64,000 nt of DNA from Phaeocystidibacter sp965659415 (GTDB lineage: Bacteria > Bacteroidota > Bacteroidia > Flavobacteriales > Schleiferiaceae), in contig CBFHVA010000010.1 in assembly GCA_965659415.1 (NCBI GenBank), positions 35,003 to 99,002 of the forward strand, given 5' to 3'. The position numbers and the translations under genes are program-made. Below are positions 24,679 to 33,934 of the stretch, piece after piece (the first letter of the stretch is position 1; every line of letters begins with the position of its first letter). The notes under the pieces were generated by a model, which worked only from the letters and a program-made list of their open reading frames with translations, was not told where the DNA came from and ran no database searches.

Positions 24679-27371
24679 TAGCGGAATAAATGAATGCTTC
24701 CTCGAATGACTTGTTCCGGCGCGTTGCCTAATGATCGAGCTCTATAAGTGCAAATATAGTAGTACACACCTTCACTACACGGCTGACCAGTAGTTCGATC
24801 GTTGCCGTCCCAGCCTACGGTTACGAATTGATTCGGATCGTTGGTTTTATATACCATTCTGCCCCAACGGTTATATACTTCAATATTGAAGTTGTCGATG
24901 TCCCTAAAGAACGGATCGCCATTGGCATCTCTTACTGGGAAGAAGAAATCATTCTGACCGTCACCATCCGGACTAAAGGCATTGGGAAGTTGAATCTGTG
25001 CGCAGCCATCAATACAGAAGGCCTCAACAATTTCGCTCTCATTCGGAATGCTGGCATCGTCCACAGCTGTAACGGCATAGCAACCCACAATGGATCCCTC
25101 ATCAAACTCAAAGAAGTTATCCGTAATTCCTGAAACGAGTGGAGTGGATGGCCAAGGCTCATCAGGTGTTGGCTTGTAGTAAATGTTGTAGGAAACAATG
25201 TCGGTCGGACAATTAGGTGGATTAGACCAAGCAATGCGCAAGTAGGCATTTTCACAATCGGCAATCCAAGATACTTCAGGCACACAAGGCGCCTCAACAT
25301 CCATAGGTTCTCCACAAATAACTTGGGACCTGTTCAACAACGGTGCAGGCATATTGCTACCTGTAAATCGTCCTAATCCCGTGCCGAAATAGCAGTACTC
25401 CGTTCCATTTACCAATCCCGTATCTACGTAGCTCGTTGTAGTTGTAAATCCGATGGAATCAAATGTTCCAGAGCCTGGTGCTGTTTCCCTAAATACCACA
25501 ATGGTATCATTCACCCAAGGAGTATAGGATTCGAATTCAATGCGTATGCTCTCATCCAGAGGAGTAGTGGTGGCGTACAAGCTCGATGCGTCGTCCGACG
25601 GACCTACCTCTACTGTAGTTGTACCGCTGAACAAAACCACTCTGTAGTTCCAACCCGCATCCAACGTATTGATGCCGATATCCGAATAACTCGTGTCCGT
25701 ATCCGGTAAGCTGGCGATTAATGTAAAGTTGGTTCCTTCAAGCCCAGGTGCCCTCTCTAGTTCGTAAGAATATGGAGGAGGAAAGGCCAACGAGTCCAAT
25801 TTACGTGCAGGAATCCATCTAATATCGATTTGTCCATTTGTCTCACTGGTTGAAACTACGTCAACGTTGGTGACGATAGGGAGTGTTTTAGGCAGTTCGG
25901 CACAGAACTCAATGGAAGCGTAACTTTCACTTCCGTCCGGGAACGTAGCTACAACCATGTAACAATACTGTACTCCCAATTCAAGGTCTACGCTATCCGT
26001 GTATGCCGTAGAAACCCATCCGATAGTTGAGCCGATGTATTCGTACCCAGTGTATTCGGGAACACCGGTCTCACATTCAGCTGGACTAAAACCATAAGTA
26101 CCTTTTCGGCGATAAATATCGTAACCCGTAGCTTGCTGGCACAAATTCGGATCCCAAGAAAGGTCTACAGAGTTGACGTTCGAACTGGCCGCAGGATTCT
26201 TTGGGGAAGGCGCTACTACTCGAATTTCAACGGATTGAATATCGACCAATGTTGGCGGAATGCTTGGGATATCTTCAGCTCTGAACGTTACGAAATAGGG
26301 CTGAATGCGTACGCGATCGCAATCTGGCGACCAAGAGAAATTAGCCGACAAAGGCGAAGGACCCGTGGCTGGATCTGGGAACTGAGCGCTTGGAACTTCT
26401 TGGAAAGGTCCGCCTGAAGCCGAGAGCGCAATATTATCTCCATCAGGATCTGTAGCCGTTACCGTAAAATTGAGCGTTGCTCCAGCTTCTACGCAGAATG
26501 GTCCTAAGGGAGAAATCACAGGAGGATTGTTGGCGCAGGTTTCAATGTCGATCTGCATATCACGAGTAACACTGCCCATTAGTTGATACTGCCCCTGACG
26601 ATTCTTTCGGTATTCTTTAATGACAAAAGCAAAGTTGTATTGCCCAGCATTTTTTGGCACATCCCAAATGAAGTCGCCGTTGTACTCGTCGATGCGCACC
26701 GAATCTTGTACGAAGTTTGGATTGTATGTTTCGTTGAGATCGCGCCCGTTTAACCCCTTACAAGGCACCAGTTCATAAGAAAGACTATCCCCATCCGGGT
26801 CATACGCACCAGCGTTGTGCACAAAGAGCCGGTTTACACACCCTTGATCAATAGGTGGATTCAATAGTGTAGGAGAGTTATTCGGCCCGAGGTCAGAACG
26901 AACAAACAACGTACTGCTCACGTAAAAAGGAACTTGCACGGAGTTGTTGATATTCGCGACGCCCGCATTGCGATTCAAATCTTGAATGGAAATGGTGTAG
27001 TAGCCTTGGGAAGGAAAGGTGTGCTCCCCTCGATAAACATTCATTCGGATATCATTTCCAATGTTTACGCCGTCACGCGCAGGAGAACCAGGGCAGCGAG
27101 CGTTCCCGCCGTTTACCCGGTAAATAGTGCTCGTGGATTGATCTCCCCAATCTACCGTGAGCTCACATCGATCAATTTGTGAGCTTACCTTCGTGTATGT
27201 CGTTATGGTAATTTCATACGTATTGCCCCCAAGTGATCGATAGGTAATTTCACCAGCCCTGTTGTGGGTGGCGAACAGCGCTACCGAACACACGGTAAGA
27301 AGCAGTGTGAGTATGTGTTTGAACAGGTTCACGAATTGGTGTTGAAATACAAGAACATGAAGGTACGACAA
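24678..27371 (-). CDS. Large secreted protein with gliding-motility-type (CHU_C, type B) C-terminal domain
   Basis: An 897-residue exported protein. The hydrophobic signal (HILTLLLTVCSVALFA) begins about 20 residues in; a GTG at 27332 gives a more usual leader than the ATG at 27371, so the start is uncertain. The N-terminal half carries PKD/Ig-like surface modules (VTATDPDGDN, YDPDGDSLSYELVPC), followed by several fibronectin type III-like repeats (SSNVNSVDLSWDPN, SYNIYYKP). The end LPNAFSPDGDGQNDFF...YNRWGRMVYKT...WDGNDRTTGQP is the CHU_C domain, a type IX secretion type B signal. It is probably a cell-surface adhesin or gliding-associated protein. The divergent gap to pepA is 189 nt. Confidence 0.88.
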   Translation of the reverse strand: MSYLHVLVFQHQFVNLFKHILTLLLTVCSVALFATHNRAGEITYRSLGGNTYEITITTYTKVSSQIDRCELTVDWGDQSTSTIYRVNGGNARCPGSPARDGVNIGNDIRMNVYRGEHTFPSQGYYTISIQDLNRNAGVANINNSVQVPFYVSSTLFVRSDLGPNNSPTLLNPPIDQGCVNRLFVHNAGAYDPDGDSLSYELVPCKGLNGRDLNETYNPNFVQDSVRIDEYNGDFIWDVPKNAGQYNFAFVIKEYRKNRQGQYQLMGSVTRDMQIDIETCANNPPVISPLGPFCVEAGATLNFTVTATDPDGDNIALSASGGPFQEVPSAQFPDPATGPSPLSANFSWSPDCDRVRIQPYFVTFRAEDIPSIPPTLVDIQSVEIRVVAPSPKNPAASSNVNSVDLSWDPNLCQQATGYDIYRRKGTYGFSPAECETGVPEYTGYEYIGSTIGWVSTAYTDSVDLELGVQYCYMVVATFPDGSESYASIEFCAELPKTLPIVTNVDVVSTSETNGQIDIRWIPARKLDSLAFPPPYSYELERAPGLEGTNFTLIASLPDTDTSYSDIGINTLDAGWNYRVVLFSGTTTVEVGPSDDASSLYATTTPLDESIRIEFESYTPWVNDTIVVFRETAPGSGTFDSIGFTTTTSYVDTGLVNGTEYCYFGTGLGRFTGSNMPAPLLNRSQVICGEPMDVEAPCVPEVSWIADCENAYLRIAWSNPPNCPTDIVSYNIYYKPTPDEPWPSTPLVSGITDNFFEFDEGSIVGCYAVTAVDDASIPNESEIVEAFCIDGCAQIQLPNAFSPDGDGQNDFFFPVRDANGDPFFRDIDNFNIEVYNRWGRMVYKTNDPNQFVTVGWDGNDRTTGQPCSEGVYYYICTYRARSLGNAPEQVIRGSIHLFR

Positions 27372-27533
27372 ATGTTGTAAGGCCTATGAATACAGTACGT
27401 AAACTGTGATTATCGTAGGGACATCAAATCGAGTTATCAATAATACGTTTGAAGCGGGTTGAAGGTTGACGAACTTTTGAAATCATCCTTTCAGAAGCCC
27501 ACCATAATCTGTCTTTCACCCCTAGGATTTTCC

Positions 27534-27541
27534 TACTTTTG
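27534..27541 (+). promoter_or_regulatory. -7 element TACTTTTG of the pepA-pdxA operon
   Basis: Matches TAnnTTTG, 19 nt before the ATG at 27561; CTTTCA about 20 nt upstream is a -33 candidate. Confidence 0.6.
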
Positions 27542-27560
27542 AGCAGCAACTGAAAATCGC

Positions 27561-28967
27561 ATGCACATGCTTCTACATAAATCTTCATCGAACGCTTCCG
27601 TTAAGGCAGTTGTATTCGAGAATAAATCGAGCGTTGTCAAGGCCTTGGGGGCCGATTCGCAACCTTATTTGACCCGGGCTGAAGAGTTGGGTTACAAGGG
27701 ATGGATTTCGATTCCGTCACAGGGGTCAATGAATGTGGCTTGGATACGATCTACATCTGGAACAGACTCAGAACAGCTAGAAGAGGCGAGATTGGCTGGA
27801 GCTCAATTGACGGGATGGCTTAACAAGCATAAAATGTCGAGCGTAGTCATCGAAGGCGATCTTCTGGCAGCGGTCGCGGAAGGATGTGCTTTGGCAAATT
27901 ACAAGTACACCGATTTATTCAGCGATCCGGATTCAAAGAAGAATTCATTGCGCGAAATTGCCGTTCCTGGCTTGACGAAATCACAGTTTTCCGATCTGCA
28001 ATCCTGCGTCGATGCTACTTGTGTAGCTCGTGATTTGGTGAATACCCCAGTGCTTCAATTGAACGCTGAAAAGCTTGCGTATACCGCTAAGAAACTAGGT
28101 GAAGAGTGTGGTTTCCATGTTGAAATATTCAATAAAAAGAAAATCGAAGCCCTCAAAATGGGTGGACTCCTGGGGGTGAATAAAGGAAGTATTGATCCCC
28201 CTACTTTCAGTATTCTAGAATATAAGCCAGACTCACCAAAGAATAGCAAACCTGTCGTATTGGTAGGTAAGGGTGTGGTATATGACACAGGCGGATTGAG
28301 TCTCAAGCCATCAACAGCGATGGACACCATGAAAAGTGACATGGGCGGTGCCGCAGCGGTCATTGGAACCATGGTAGCCATTAGTAAGGCCAAGCTCGAT
28401 GTACATGTGGTGGGGTTGGTTCCAGCTACAGACAATCGTCCGGGAGGAAACGCCATCACACCAGGTGATGTGATTACCATGTATGACGGCACAACCGTAG
28501 AGGTGATGAACACTGATGCCGAAGGTCGTTTGATTCTCGCTGACGCGTTGCACTATGCCAAAAAATTTAACCCGTCTTTGGTGATCGATTTGGCCACCCT
28601 AACAGGAGCAGCGGCTCGCGCAATAGGCTCTAAGGGAATTGTTGCGATGGGCAATGCCGATCAGAAGGTATTTGATAAATTGACAGATAGCGGAAATGCG
28701 GTTTATGAGCGTTTGGCCTTGTTTCCTTTCTGGAAGGAGTACAAAAAGCAATTGGATAGCGACATTGCAGATATGAAGAATATCGGCGGTGCCGAGGCGG
28801 GGGCAATTACCGCTGGGAAGTTCTTGGAGCATTTTACGGATTACCCATATGTTCACTTCGATATAGCTGGCCCGGCGTTCTTGAGCAGCCCTGAGGGTTA
28901 CCGTACCAAAGGCGCCTCGGGAGTAGGTGTTCGCCTTCTCTTCGACTTTTTAAAACACAGAGTATGA
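27561..28967 (+). CDS. pepA: M17 leucyl aminopeptidase
   Basis: A 468-residue cytosolic metallo-aminopeptidase releasing N-terminal amino acids from peptides. The C-terminal catalytic domain has the two-metal site motifs VGKGVVYDTGGLSLKP (metal-binding Asp, active-site Lys region), MKSDMGGAAAV and the signature NTDAEGRLILADAL. The N-terminal domain (about residues 1-150) is divergent and shorter than in E. coli PepA. It overlaps pdxA by ATGA. The ATG at 27561 follows the -7 element by 19 nt; an alternative Met lies two codons downstream. Confidence 0.95.
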   Translation: MHMLLHKSSSNASVKAVVFENKSSVVKALGADSQPYLTRAEELGYKGWISIPSQGSMNVAWIRSTSGTDSEQLEEARLAGAQLTGWLNKHKMSSVVIEGDLLAAVAEGCALANYKYTDLFSDPDSKKNSLREIAVPGLTKSQFSDLQSCVDATCVARDLVNTPVLQLNAEKLAYTAKKLGEECGFHVEIFNKKKIEALKMGGLLGVNKGSIDPPTFSILEYKPDSPKNSKPVVLVGKGVVYDTGGLSLKPSTAMDTMKSDMGGAAAVIGTMVAISKAKLDVHVVGLVPATDNRPGGNAITPGDVITMYDGTTVEVMNTDAEGRLILADALHYAKKFNPSLVIDLATLTGAAARAIGSKGIVAMGNADQKVFDKLTDSGNAVYERLALFPFWKEYKKQLDSDIADMKNIGGAEAGAITAGKFLEHFTDYPYVHFDIAGPAFLSSPEGYRTKGASGVGVRLLFDFLKHRV

Positions 28968-30031
28968 GTCCAGAACCGACGAACCCCAAAGTGCGCATAG
29001 GTATTTCTTGTGGCGACTTGAATGGTATTGGTATGGAAGTGGTCATCAAGGCTTTTGAAGATCCAGCCATGCTTGATATCTGCACTCCCATTCTCTTCGC
29101 ATCAAACAAGGTGGTTTCCTATCATCGAAAAGCGCTTGACCTGCACAATTTTAAGTACCATTCTGTAAAATCGGCCGTGGACGCCGTTGATGGAAAGTTC
29201 AACGTGGTGGAGAGTTGGACAGAATTAGTGGACCTAGAACTGGGAAAAGAAGATCCTGGCGTGGGCGAGTATGCATTTCGCTCATTGGAACTTACGTCCG
29301 AAGCCTTGAAAAAGGGCCATATCGATGCAATGGTTACTGCTCCGGTCAACAAGAACAACATTGCTAACGAGGAGAGAGAATTTACAGGACATACTGGATT
29401 TCTAGGCGAATATTTCGAAGGAGACCCGCTGATGATTCTGTCCGGCGATCAGTTTAAGGTCGGATTGGTAACCGGACATATTCCCATCGCTGAGGTGGCT
29501 CAGTCAATCACGATGGAAGATGTAGTGGTCAAGATTCGTCAGCTTCACGATGCCTTGGAGCGGGACTTTTCCATTCGCAAACCTAAGATTGCGGTACTGG
29601 GACTCAATCCTCATGCTGGTGACGGTGGACTTCTGGGCGAAGAAGACAAAAAGATTATTGAACCGGCCGTGAAGACGGCTTTTGAGAAGGGAATCGTTGC
29701 CATGGGTCCCTACCCAGCGGATGGATTCTTTGGGTCAGGCACCTATACCCAGTTCGATGGTGTGTTGGCCATGTATCACGACCAAGGACTTGTGCCATTC
29801 AAAACACTCCACTTTGGTCAAGGAGTAAATTGCACGGCAAACTTGTCGGTGGTTCGCACATCTCCCGATCATGGAACAGCGTATGATTTAGCAGGCAAAG
29901 GGAAAGCCGATGAGAATAGCTTTCGTCATGCTGTGTACCTCGCTGTTGATGGCTTCAGAAACCGAGCACAGCACGAGGAAATCACTTCCAATCCCTTGCC
30001 TTTCAGTAAATCTTCTAGAGAAAGTCGTTGA
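28964..30031 (+). CDS. pdxA: 4-hydroxythreonine-4-phosphate dehydrogenase (pyridoxal phosphate synthesis)
   Basis: A 355-residue enzyme of the DXP-dependent vitamin B6 pathway that oxidises 4-phosphohydroxy-L-threonine. Hallmarks are IGISCGDLNGIGMEV at the start, TAPVNKNNI, FTGHTGFLGE, LGLNPHAGDGGLLGEED and MYHDQGLVPFKTL with metal-ligand His residues. The C-terminus RTSPDHGTAYDLAGKGKAD is canonical. Upstream pathway substrate DXP is made by the DXS encoded at 34340-35998 in the same window, although in a separate transcription unit. Confidence 0.96.
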   Translation: MSPEPTNPKVRIGISCGDLNGIGMEVVIKAFEDPAMLDICTPILFASNKVVSYHRKALDLHNFKYHSVKSAVDAVDGKFNVVESWTELVDLELGKEDPGVGEYAFRSLELTSEALKKGHIDAMVTAPVNKNNIANEEREFTGHTGFLGEYFEGDPLMILSGDQFKVGLVTGHIPIAEVAQSITMEDVVVKIRQLHDALERDFSIRKPKIAVLGLNPHAGDGGLLGEEDKKIIEPAVKTAFEKGIVAMGPYPADGFFGSGTYTQFDGVLAMYHDQGLVPFKTLHFGQGVNCTANLSVVRTSPDHGTAYDLAGKGKADENSFRHAVYLAVDGFRNRAQHEEITSNPLPFSKSSRESR

Positions 30032-30067
30032 TTTTTAAATCTTTGTTGAAGGGAAAGGAAAGATTTG

Positions 30068-30075
30068 TATTTTTG
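30068..30075 (+). promoter_or_regulatory. -7 element TATTTTTG of the DUF177-rpmF-fabH-acc unit
   Basis: Exact TAnnTTTG match, 23 nt before the ATG at 30099. TTTG at 30042-30045 could be the -33 element (22-nt spacer). The GTG at 30090 would leave almost no leader, which supports the ATG start. Confidence 0.65.
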
Positions 30076-30098
30076 CGGGCTCAAAGGTAGTGAGGGTC

Positions 30099-30632
30099 AT
30101 GAAGAAGAAGGACTACAACATTGTGTTTTCCAGCTTGAGCTTGGGTCACCACACCTTTGAATACGAGGTAAACTCTTCGTTCTTAGAAATTTTGTTCGAT
30201 TATCATGGGCTTCCGGGATTGGAAGCCGAGGTAAAAGTTGAATTAGCCAAGCAGAATACCATGCTTGAGTTTGCTTTCACGATGAAAGCGAAGCTCCCGG
30301 TAAACTGTGATATCAGTGGCAAACCGTACGTTCAGGATTTGAGCAATCGGTTTGAATTGGTGGTTAAATTCGGTGAGGCTTACAATGATGATGACGATGA
30401 AATCTTGATACTCCCGCATAGTGAGTACGAGATTAACATCGCTCAATATTTGTACGAGCTCATTGTGCTTTCTCTTCCTACAAAGTATTTGCACCCTGAT
30501 GTGTTATCGGGAGATGTGGATGAGGAAACACTTTCATTGCTCGAGCGCTATATGCCGGGTGGTGACGAACAAAAAGACGATGATGAGAAGATTGACCCTC
30601 GTTGGTCGAAATTGAAAGATTTGTTGAATTAA
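30099..30632 (+). CDS. YceD/DUF177 family protein
   Basis: A 177-residue cytosolic protein of the DUF177 (YceD) family, implicated in 23S rRNA/ribosome assembly in other bacteria and nearly always encoded just before L32. Visible features are KLPVNCDISGKPYVQDL, where the second Cys of the usual CxxC-like site is missing, a strongly acidic stretch (EAYNDDDDEILIL), and a C-terminal DPRWSKLKDLLN typical of the family. The ATG at 30099 is chosen over the GTG at 30090 because the added residues MRV have no counterpart and would crowd the promoter. Confidence 0.9.
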   Translation: MKKKDYNIVFSSLSLGHHTFEYEVNSSFLEILFDYHGLPGLEAEVKVELAKQNTMLEFAFTMKAKLPVNCDISGKPYVQDLSNRFELVVKFGEAYNDDDDEILILPHSEYEINIAQYLYELIVLSLPTKYLHPDVLSGDVDEETLSLLERYMPGGDEQKDDDEKIDPRWSKLKDLLN

Positions 30633-30664
30633 GCTCAACATAAGAGCAATATAAATTAGTACTC

Positions 30665-30853
30665 ATGGCACATCCTAAGCGCAGACAATCCAGCACTCGC
30701 CGTGACAAGCGTCGTACTCACTACAAGGCTGCTGATCAGCAGATTGCTGTAGATCCAACTACAGGCGAAGCACACTTGTATCACCGCGCTCACTGGTATG
30801 AAGGTAAGTTGTACTACAAAGGAAAAGTAGTCCTCGAGAAGGAGGAAGCTTAA
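30665..30853 (+). CDS. rpmF: 50S ribosomal protein L32
   Basis: A 62-residue ribosomal protein. It starts MAHPKRRQSSTRRDKRR, the conserved basic L32 N-terminus, followed by GEAHLYHRAHWYEGKLYYKGK. The four zinc-binding cysteines of some L32 proteins are absent (C-minus form). The gene follows the DUF177 gene by 32 nt, the classic arrangement, and a terminator-like hairpin follows at 30881. Confidence 0.97.
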   Translation: MAHPKRRQSSTRRDKRRTHYKAADQQIAVDPTTGEAHLYHRAHWYEGKLYYKGKVVLEKEEA

Positions 30854-30880
30854 TCCGATTTGGTGTAAAACGATTCTGAA

Positions 30881-30916
30881 AGTAGACTCTTGGATTTCTC
30901 ATGGGTCTGCTTTTTT
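30881..30916 (+). terminator. Terminator or attenuator after rpmF
   Basis: A nine-pair stem with two G-U pairs, AGTAGACTC (30881-30889) with GGGTCTGCT (30903-30911), is followed by a T-run. It may separate ribosomal from fatty-acid gene expression, with a new promoter candidate TAACTTTA at about 30971 before fabH. Confidence 0.7.
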
Positions 30917-31009
30917 ATTTGCCATAGGTTAGAAAATGGCCCCAAAATTTGGTGTGCCGAGGTGAAGGACTAACTTTACCTCTTGTACCTAAGGATAATA
31001 CCCTTGCCA

Positions 31010-32011
31010 ATGAGCAACGTTAAGGCCGCAATTACTGCAGTTGGAGGATATGTTCCCGATTTTCGACTCACCAACGCATTATTGGAGGAGATGGTGGATA
31101 CCTCTGATGAGTGGATTACCACCCGAACAGGCATCAAGGAGCGACGTATTCTAAATGAGGAGGGTGCGGGTACGTCCATTTTAGGCATTCGTGCTGTTGA
31201 AGACATGAAGGCGTCCTATGGTGTGGATGTGTCGGATGTTGATCTTGTGATCTGCTCTACGGCCACTCCAGATATGCCCGTTGCCTCAACCGCTGCATTC
31301 ATTGCCACCTCCATTGGAGCCAATCAAGCCTTTTCTTACGATTTGATGGCAGCCTGTAGCGGATTCCTATACGGACTTTCTGCAGGGGCGAAGTACATCG
31401 AGAGCGGGCGCTATAAAAAGGTGCTCGTTGTGGGTGCCGATAAGATGTCGTCGATTATCAATTATGAGGATCGTGCGACTTGCGTGATCTTTGGTGACGG
31501 CGGAGGCTGTGTGCTTCTTGAGCCTAATGAAGAAGGATACGGTGTTCAGGATGAGATACTGCGCAGCGATGGCAGTGGACGTGAGTTTCTTAAGATTGAT
31601 GCGGGCGGCTCAATCTTGCCGGCTTCTCAAGAAACGGTAGAACTCAACAAGCACTTCGTTCACCAAGAAGGTCAGCAAGTGTTCAAATTTGCCGTGACCA
31701 ATATGGCCAATGTATCCGCTCAAATCATGGAGCGCAACAACCTTACAGGTGATGATGTCGATTGGTTGGTGCCACATCAGGCTAACTTGAGAATAATCAA
31801 CGCGACAGCTAATCGCATGGACCTTGATGAGAATAAGGTCATGTTGAACATCGCGCGCTATGGTAACACGACAAATGGTACCTTGCCATTATTGTTGTGG
31901 GACTATCAGAACAAATTGAAAAAAGGAGACAACTTGGTTTTTGCTGCCTTTGGTGGCGGATTTACCTGGGGCTCCCTCTATTTAAAATGGGTACTAGACC
32001 CTAAGAATTAA
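31010..32011 (+). CDS. fabH: 3-oxoacyl-ACP synthase III
   Basis: A 333-residue condensing enzyme that starts fatty-acid synthesis by joining acyl-CoA with malonyl-ACP. The catalytic triad is visible: Cys in DLMAACSGFLYG, His in VPHQAN and Asn in RYGNTTNGT. The loop TSDEWITTRTGIKERR is diagnostic. The start is set at the ATG 31010 (MSNVKAAITAVGGYVPD); an ORF from 30983 adds nine non-homologous residues. The usual partner plsX is not in this cluster. The gene is followed by accB after 22 nt. Confidence 0.96.
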   Translation: MSNVKAAITAVGGYVPDFRLTNALLEEMVDTSDEWITTRTGIKERRILNEEGAGTSILGIRAVEDMKASYGVDVSDVDLVICSTATPDMPVASTAAFIATSIGANQAFSYDLMAACSGFLYGLSAGAKYIESGRYKKVLVVGADKMSSIINYEDRATCVIFGDGGGCVLLEPNEEGYGVQDEILRSDGSGREFLKIDAGGSILPASQETVELNKHFVHQEGQQVFKFAVTNMANVSAQIMERNNLTGDDVDWLVPHQANLRIINATANRMDLDENKVMLNIARYGNTTNGTLPLLLWDYQNKLKKGDNLVFAAFGGGFTWGSLYLKWVLDPKN

Positions 32012-32033
32012 AGATCTACTAATCCCCGAGCAA

Positions 32034-32504
32034 ATGGACATTAAAGAAATCCAGAATCTTATCAAGTTTGTAGCAAAATCAGGCGCAAGCGAGGTAAACC
32101 TCGAAACGGAGGACTTCAAGATTACGATCAAAACAGGTGGCGAAGAAGTGCCAACTGTTTATCAACAGGTTCCAGTGGCCGCAGCTCCTGCGCCGCAACC
32201 TCAAGCTGCCGCTCCAGCCGAAACTCCAGCCGCACCAGCCACTGCTGAAGACGACGACAGTAAGTACGTGACGATTACGTCGCCAATGATTGGTACTTTC
32301 TACCGTCGCCCTTCTCCGGACAAAGACATCTTTGCAGAAGTAGGCGATGAAATCAAGCCAGGCTCTGTAGTTTGTATTATCGAGGCCATGAAGCTTTTCA
32401 ATGAAATTGAAAGCGAGGTTTCAGGTAAGATTGTAAAGGTGTTGGTTGACGATCAAACACCAGTAGAATACGATCAGCCATTGTTCTTGGTTGACCCTTC
32501 CTAA
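32034..32504 (+). CDS. accB: Biotin carboxyl carrier protein of acetyl-CoA carboxylase
   Basis: A 156-residue protein that carries the carboxyl group on biotin in malonyl-CoA synthesis. The biotinyl domain (about residues 80-156) has the biotinylation motif EAMKLFNEIE with the modified Lys. An Ala/Pro-rich flexible linker (about residues 45-75) joins it to a short N-terminal helix domain. It lies between fabH and accC with short spacers, so it is co-transcribed with its carboxylase partner. Confidence 0.97.
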   Translation: MDIKEIQNLIKFVAKSGASEVNLETEDFKITIKTGGEEVPTVYQQVPVAAAPAPQPQAAAPAETPAAPATAEDDDSKYVTITSPMIGTFYRRPSPDKDIFAEVGDEIKPGSVVCIIEAMKLFNEIESEVSGKIVKVLVDDQTPVEYDQPLFLVDPS

Positions 32505-32531
32505 TCACGGACAGGAATAAAAACTGATCCT

Positions 32532-33875
32532 ATGTTTAAAAAGATACTCATTGCCAATCGTGGTGAGATTGCACTACGTGTGATCCGTACCTGCCGCGAG
32601 ATGGGCATTCCAACCGTAGCGGTTTACTCTACAGCCGACGCTGATTCGCTTCACGTGCGTTTTGCAGATGAGGCAGTATGCATCGGACCTGCTCCGAGCA
32701 GTGCGAGCTATTTGAATATTCCGAACATCATTTCAGCTGCCGAAATCACGAATGCCGACGCTATCCATCCTGGTTACGGATTCCTCTCAGAGAATGCAAA
32801 GTTCTCTAAGATATGCGCCGAGAACGGTATTAAGTTCATTGGTGCGTCGCCAGAGCACATCGATAAGATGGGTGATAAGGCTACGGCTAAGGCGACCATG
32901 AAGGCTGCAGGTGTGCCGTGCGTACCGGGCTCAGATGGCATCATCGAATCTTTCGAAGATTGTATACGTCTTGCAAAAGAAGTTGGGTACCCTGTAATGC
33001 TAAAAGCCACTGCCGGTGGTGGAGGTAAGGGTATGCGCGCCGTTTGGAAGGAGGAAGACCTTCAAAAAGCCTGGGATTCAGCTCGTCAAGAAGCGGGTGC
33101 CGCTTTTGGAAACGATGGGATGTATATGGAGAAGCTCATCGAAGAGCCTCGGCACATCGAAATTCAAATTGTAGGTGATCAGAATGGTAAAGCTTGTCAC
33201 TTGAGTGAGCGCGATTGCTCTATTCAAAGACGCCACCAGAAGCTTACAGAAGAAACGCCTTCTCCATTCATGACTCCTGAACTTCGTGAAGCGATGGGTT
33301 CAGCTGCAGTGAAGGCCGCCGAATACATTAAGTATGAAGGTGCAGGGACCGTTGAATTTTTGGTGGATAAGCACCGCAATTTCTACTTCATGGAGATGAA
33401 TACTCGTATTCAGGTTGAGCACCCGATTACCGAACAGGTAATTGATTACGACTTGATTCGTGAGCAAATCAAAGTGGCTGCCGGCATCCCAATTTTGGGT
33501 GTGAACTACGAGCCACAATTGTATTCTATTGAGTGTAGAATCAATGCAGAAGATCCACACAATGATTTCCGCCCATCGCCGGGCAGAATTACCTCATTCC
33601 ATGCTCCAGGTGGGCACGGAGTAAGATTGGATACCCACTGCTATGCAGGGTACGTTATTCCTCCGCATTACGATTCAATGATTGCCAAGTTGATTACTAC
33701 TGCACGTACTCGTGAAGAGGCTATCGATAAAATGAAGCGAGCTCTGGATGAATTCGTGATTGAAGGAATAAAAACCACCATACCTTTCCACCGTGCACTT
33801 ATGGAGCACGAGGATTTTTTGGCGGGTAATTATACGACTAAGTTCATGGAAGATTTCTCGTTCGACGAAGAATAG
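32532..33875 (+). CDS. accC: Biotin carboxylase subunit of acetyl-CoA carboxylase
   Basis: A 447-residue ATP-grasp enzyme that carboxylates the biotin on AccB using ATP and bicarbonate. Signatures are KILIANRGEIALRVIRTCREMGI at the N-terminus, the Gly-rich ATP loop KATAGGGGKGMR, the FMEMNTRIQVEHPITE stretch with metal ligands, and RINAEDP. Length is normal for the family. A strong terminator follows at 33903, closing the unit that began at 30068. Confidence 0.97.
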   Translation: MFKKILIANRGEIALRVIRTCREMGIPTVAVYSTADADSLHVRFADEAVCIGPAPSSASYLNIPNIISAAEITNADAIHPGYGFLSENAKFSKICAENGIKFIGASPEHIDKMGDKATAKATMKAAGVPCVPGSDGIIESFEDCIRLAKEVGYPVMLKATAGGGGKGMRAVWKEEDLQKAWDSARQEAGAAFGNDGMYMEKLIEEPRHIEIQIVGDQNGKACHLSERDCSIQRRHQKLTEETPSPFMTPELREAMGSAAVKAAEYIKYEGAGTVEFLVDKHRNFYFMEMNTRIQVEHPITEQVIDYDLIREQIKVAAGIPILGVNYEPQLYSIECRINAEDPHNDFRPSPGRITSFHAPGGHGVRLDTHCYAGYVIPPHYDSMIAKLITTARTREEAIDKMKRALDEFVIEGIKTTIPFHRALMEHEDFLAGNYTTKFMEDFSFDEE

Positions 33876-33902
33876 AAACTTCTGCATATCTGGTTTACCA
33901 TC

Positions 33903-33934
33903 AAGCCCTCAATCTTCGGTTGAGGGCTTTTTTT
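33903..33934 (+). terminator. Strong terminator after accC, overlapping the 3' end of the convergent HTH gene
   Basis: A perfect 10-bp stem AAGCCCTCAA (33903-33912) / TTGAGGGCTT (33920-33929), a 7-nt loop and eight T residues from 33928. The stop codon and last residues of the minus-strand regulator gene lie inside the hairpin. Confidence 0.9.

Noticed and set aside
30090..30098. GTG start for the DUF177 gene
   Set aside because: Adds three residues with no homology and leaves an ATG at 30099 that fits the promoter better.
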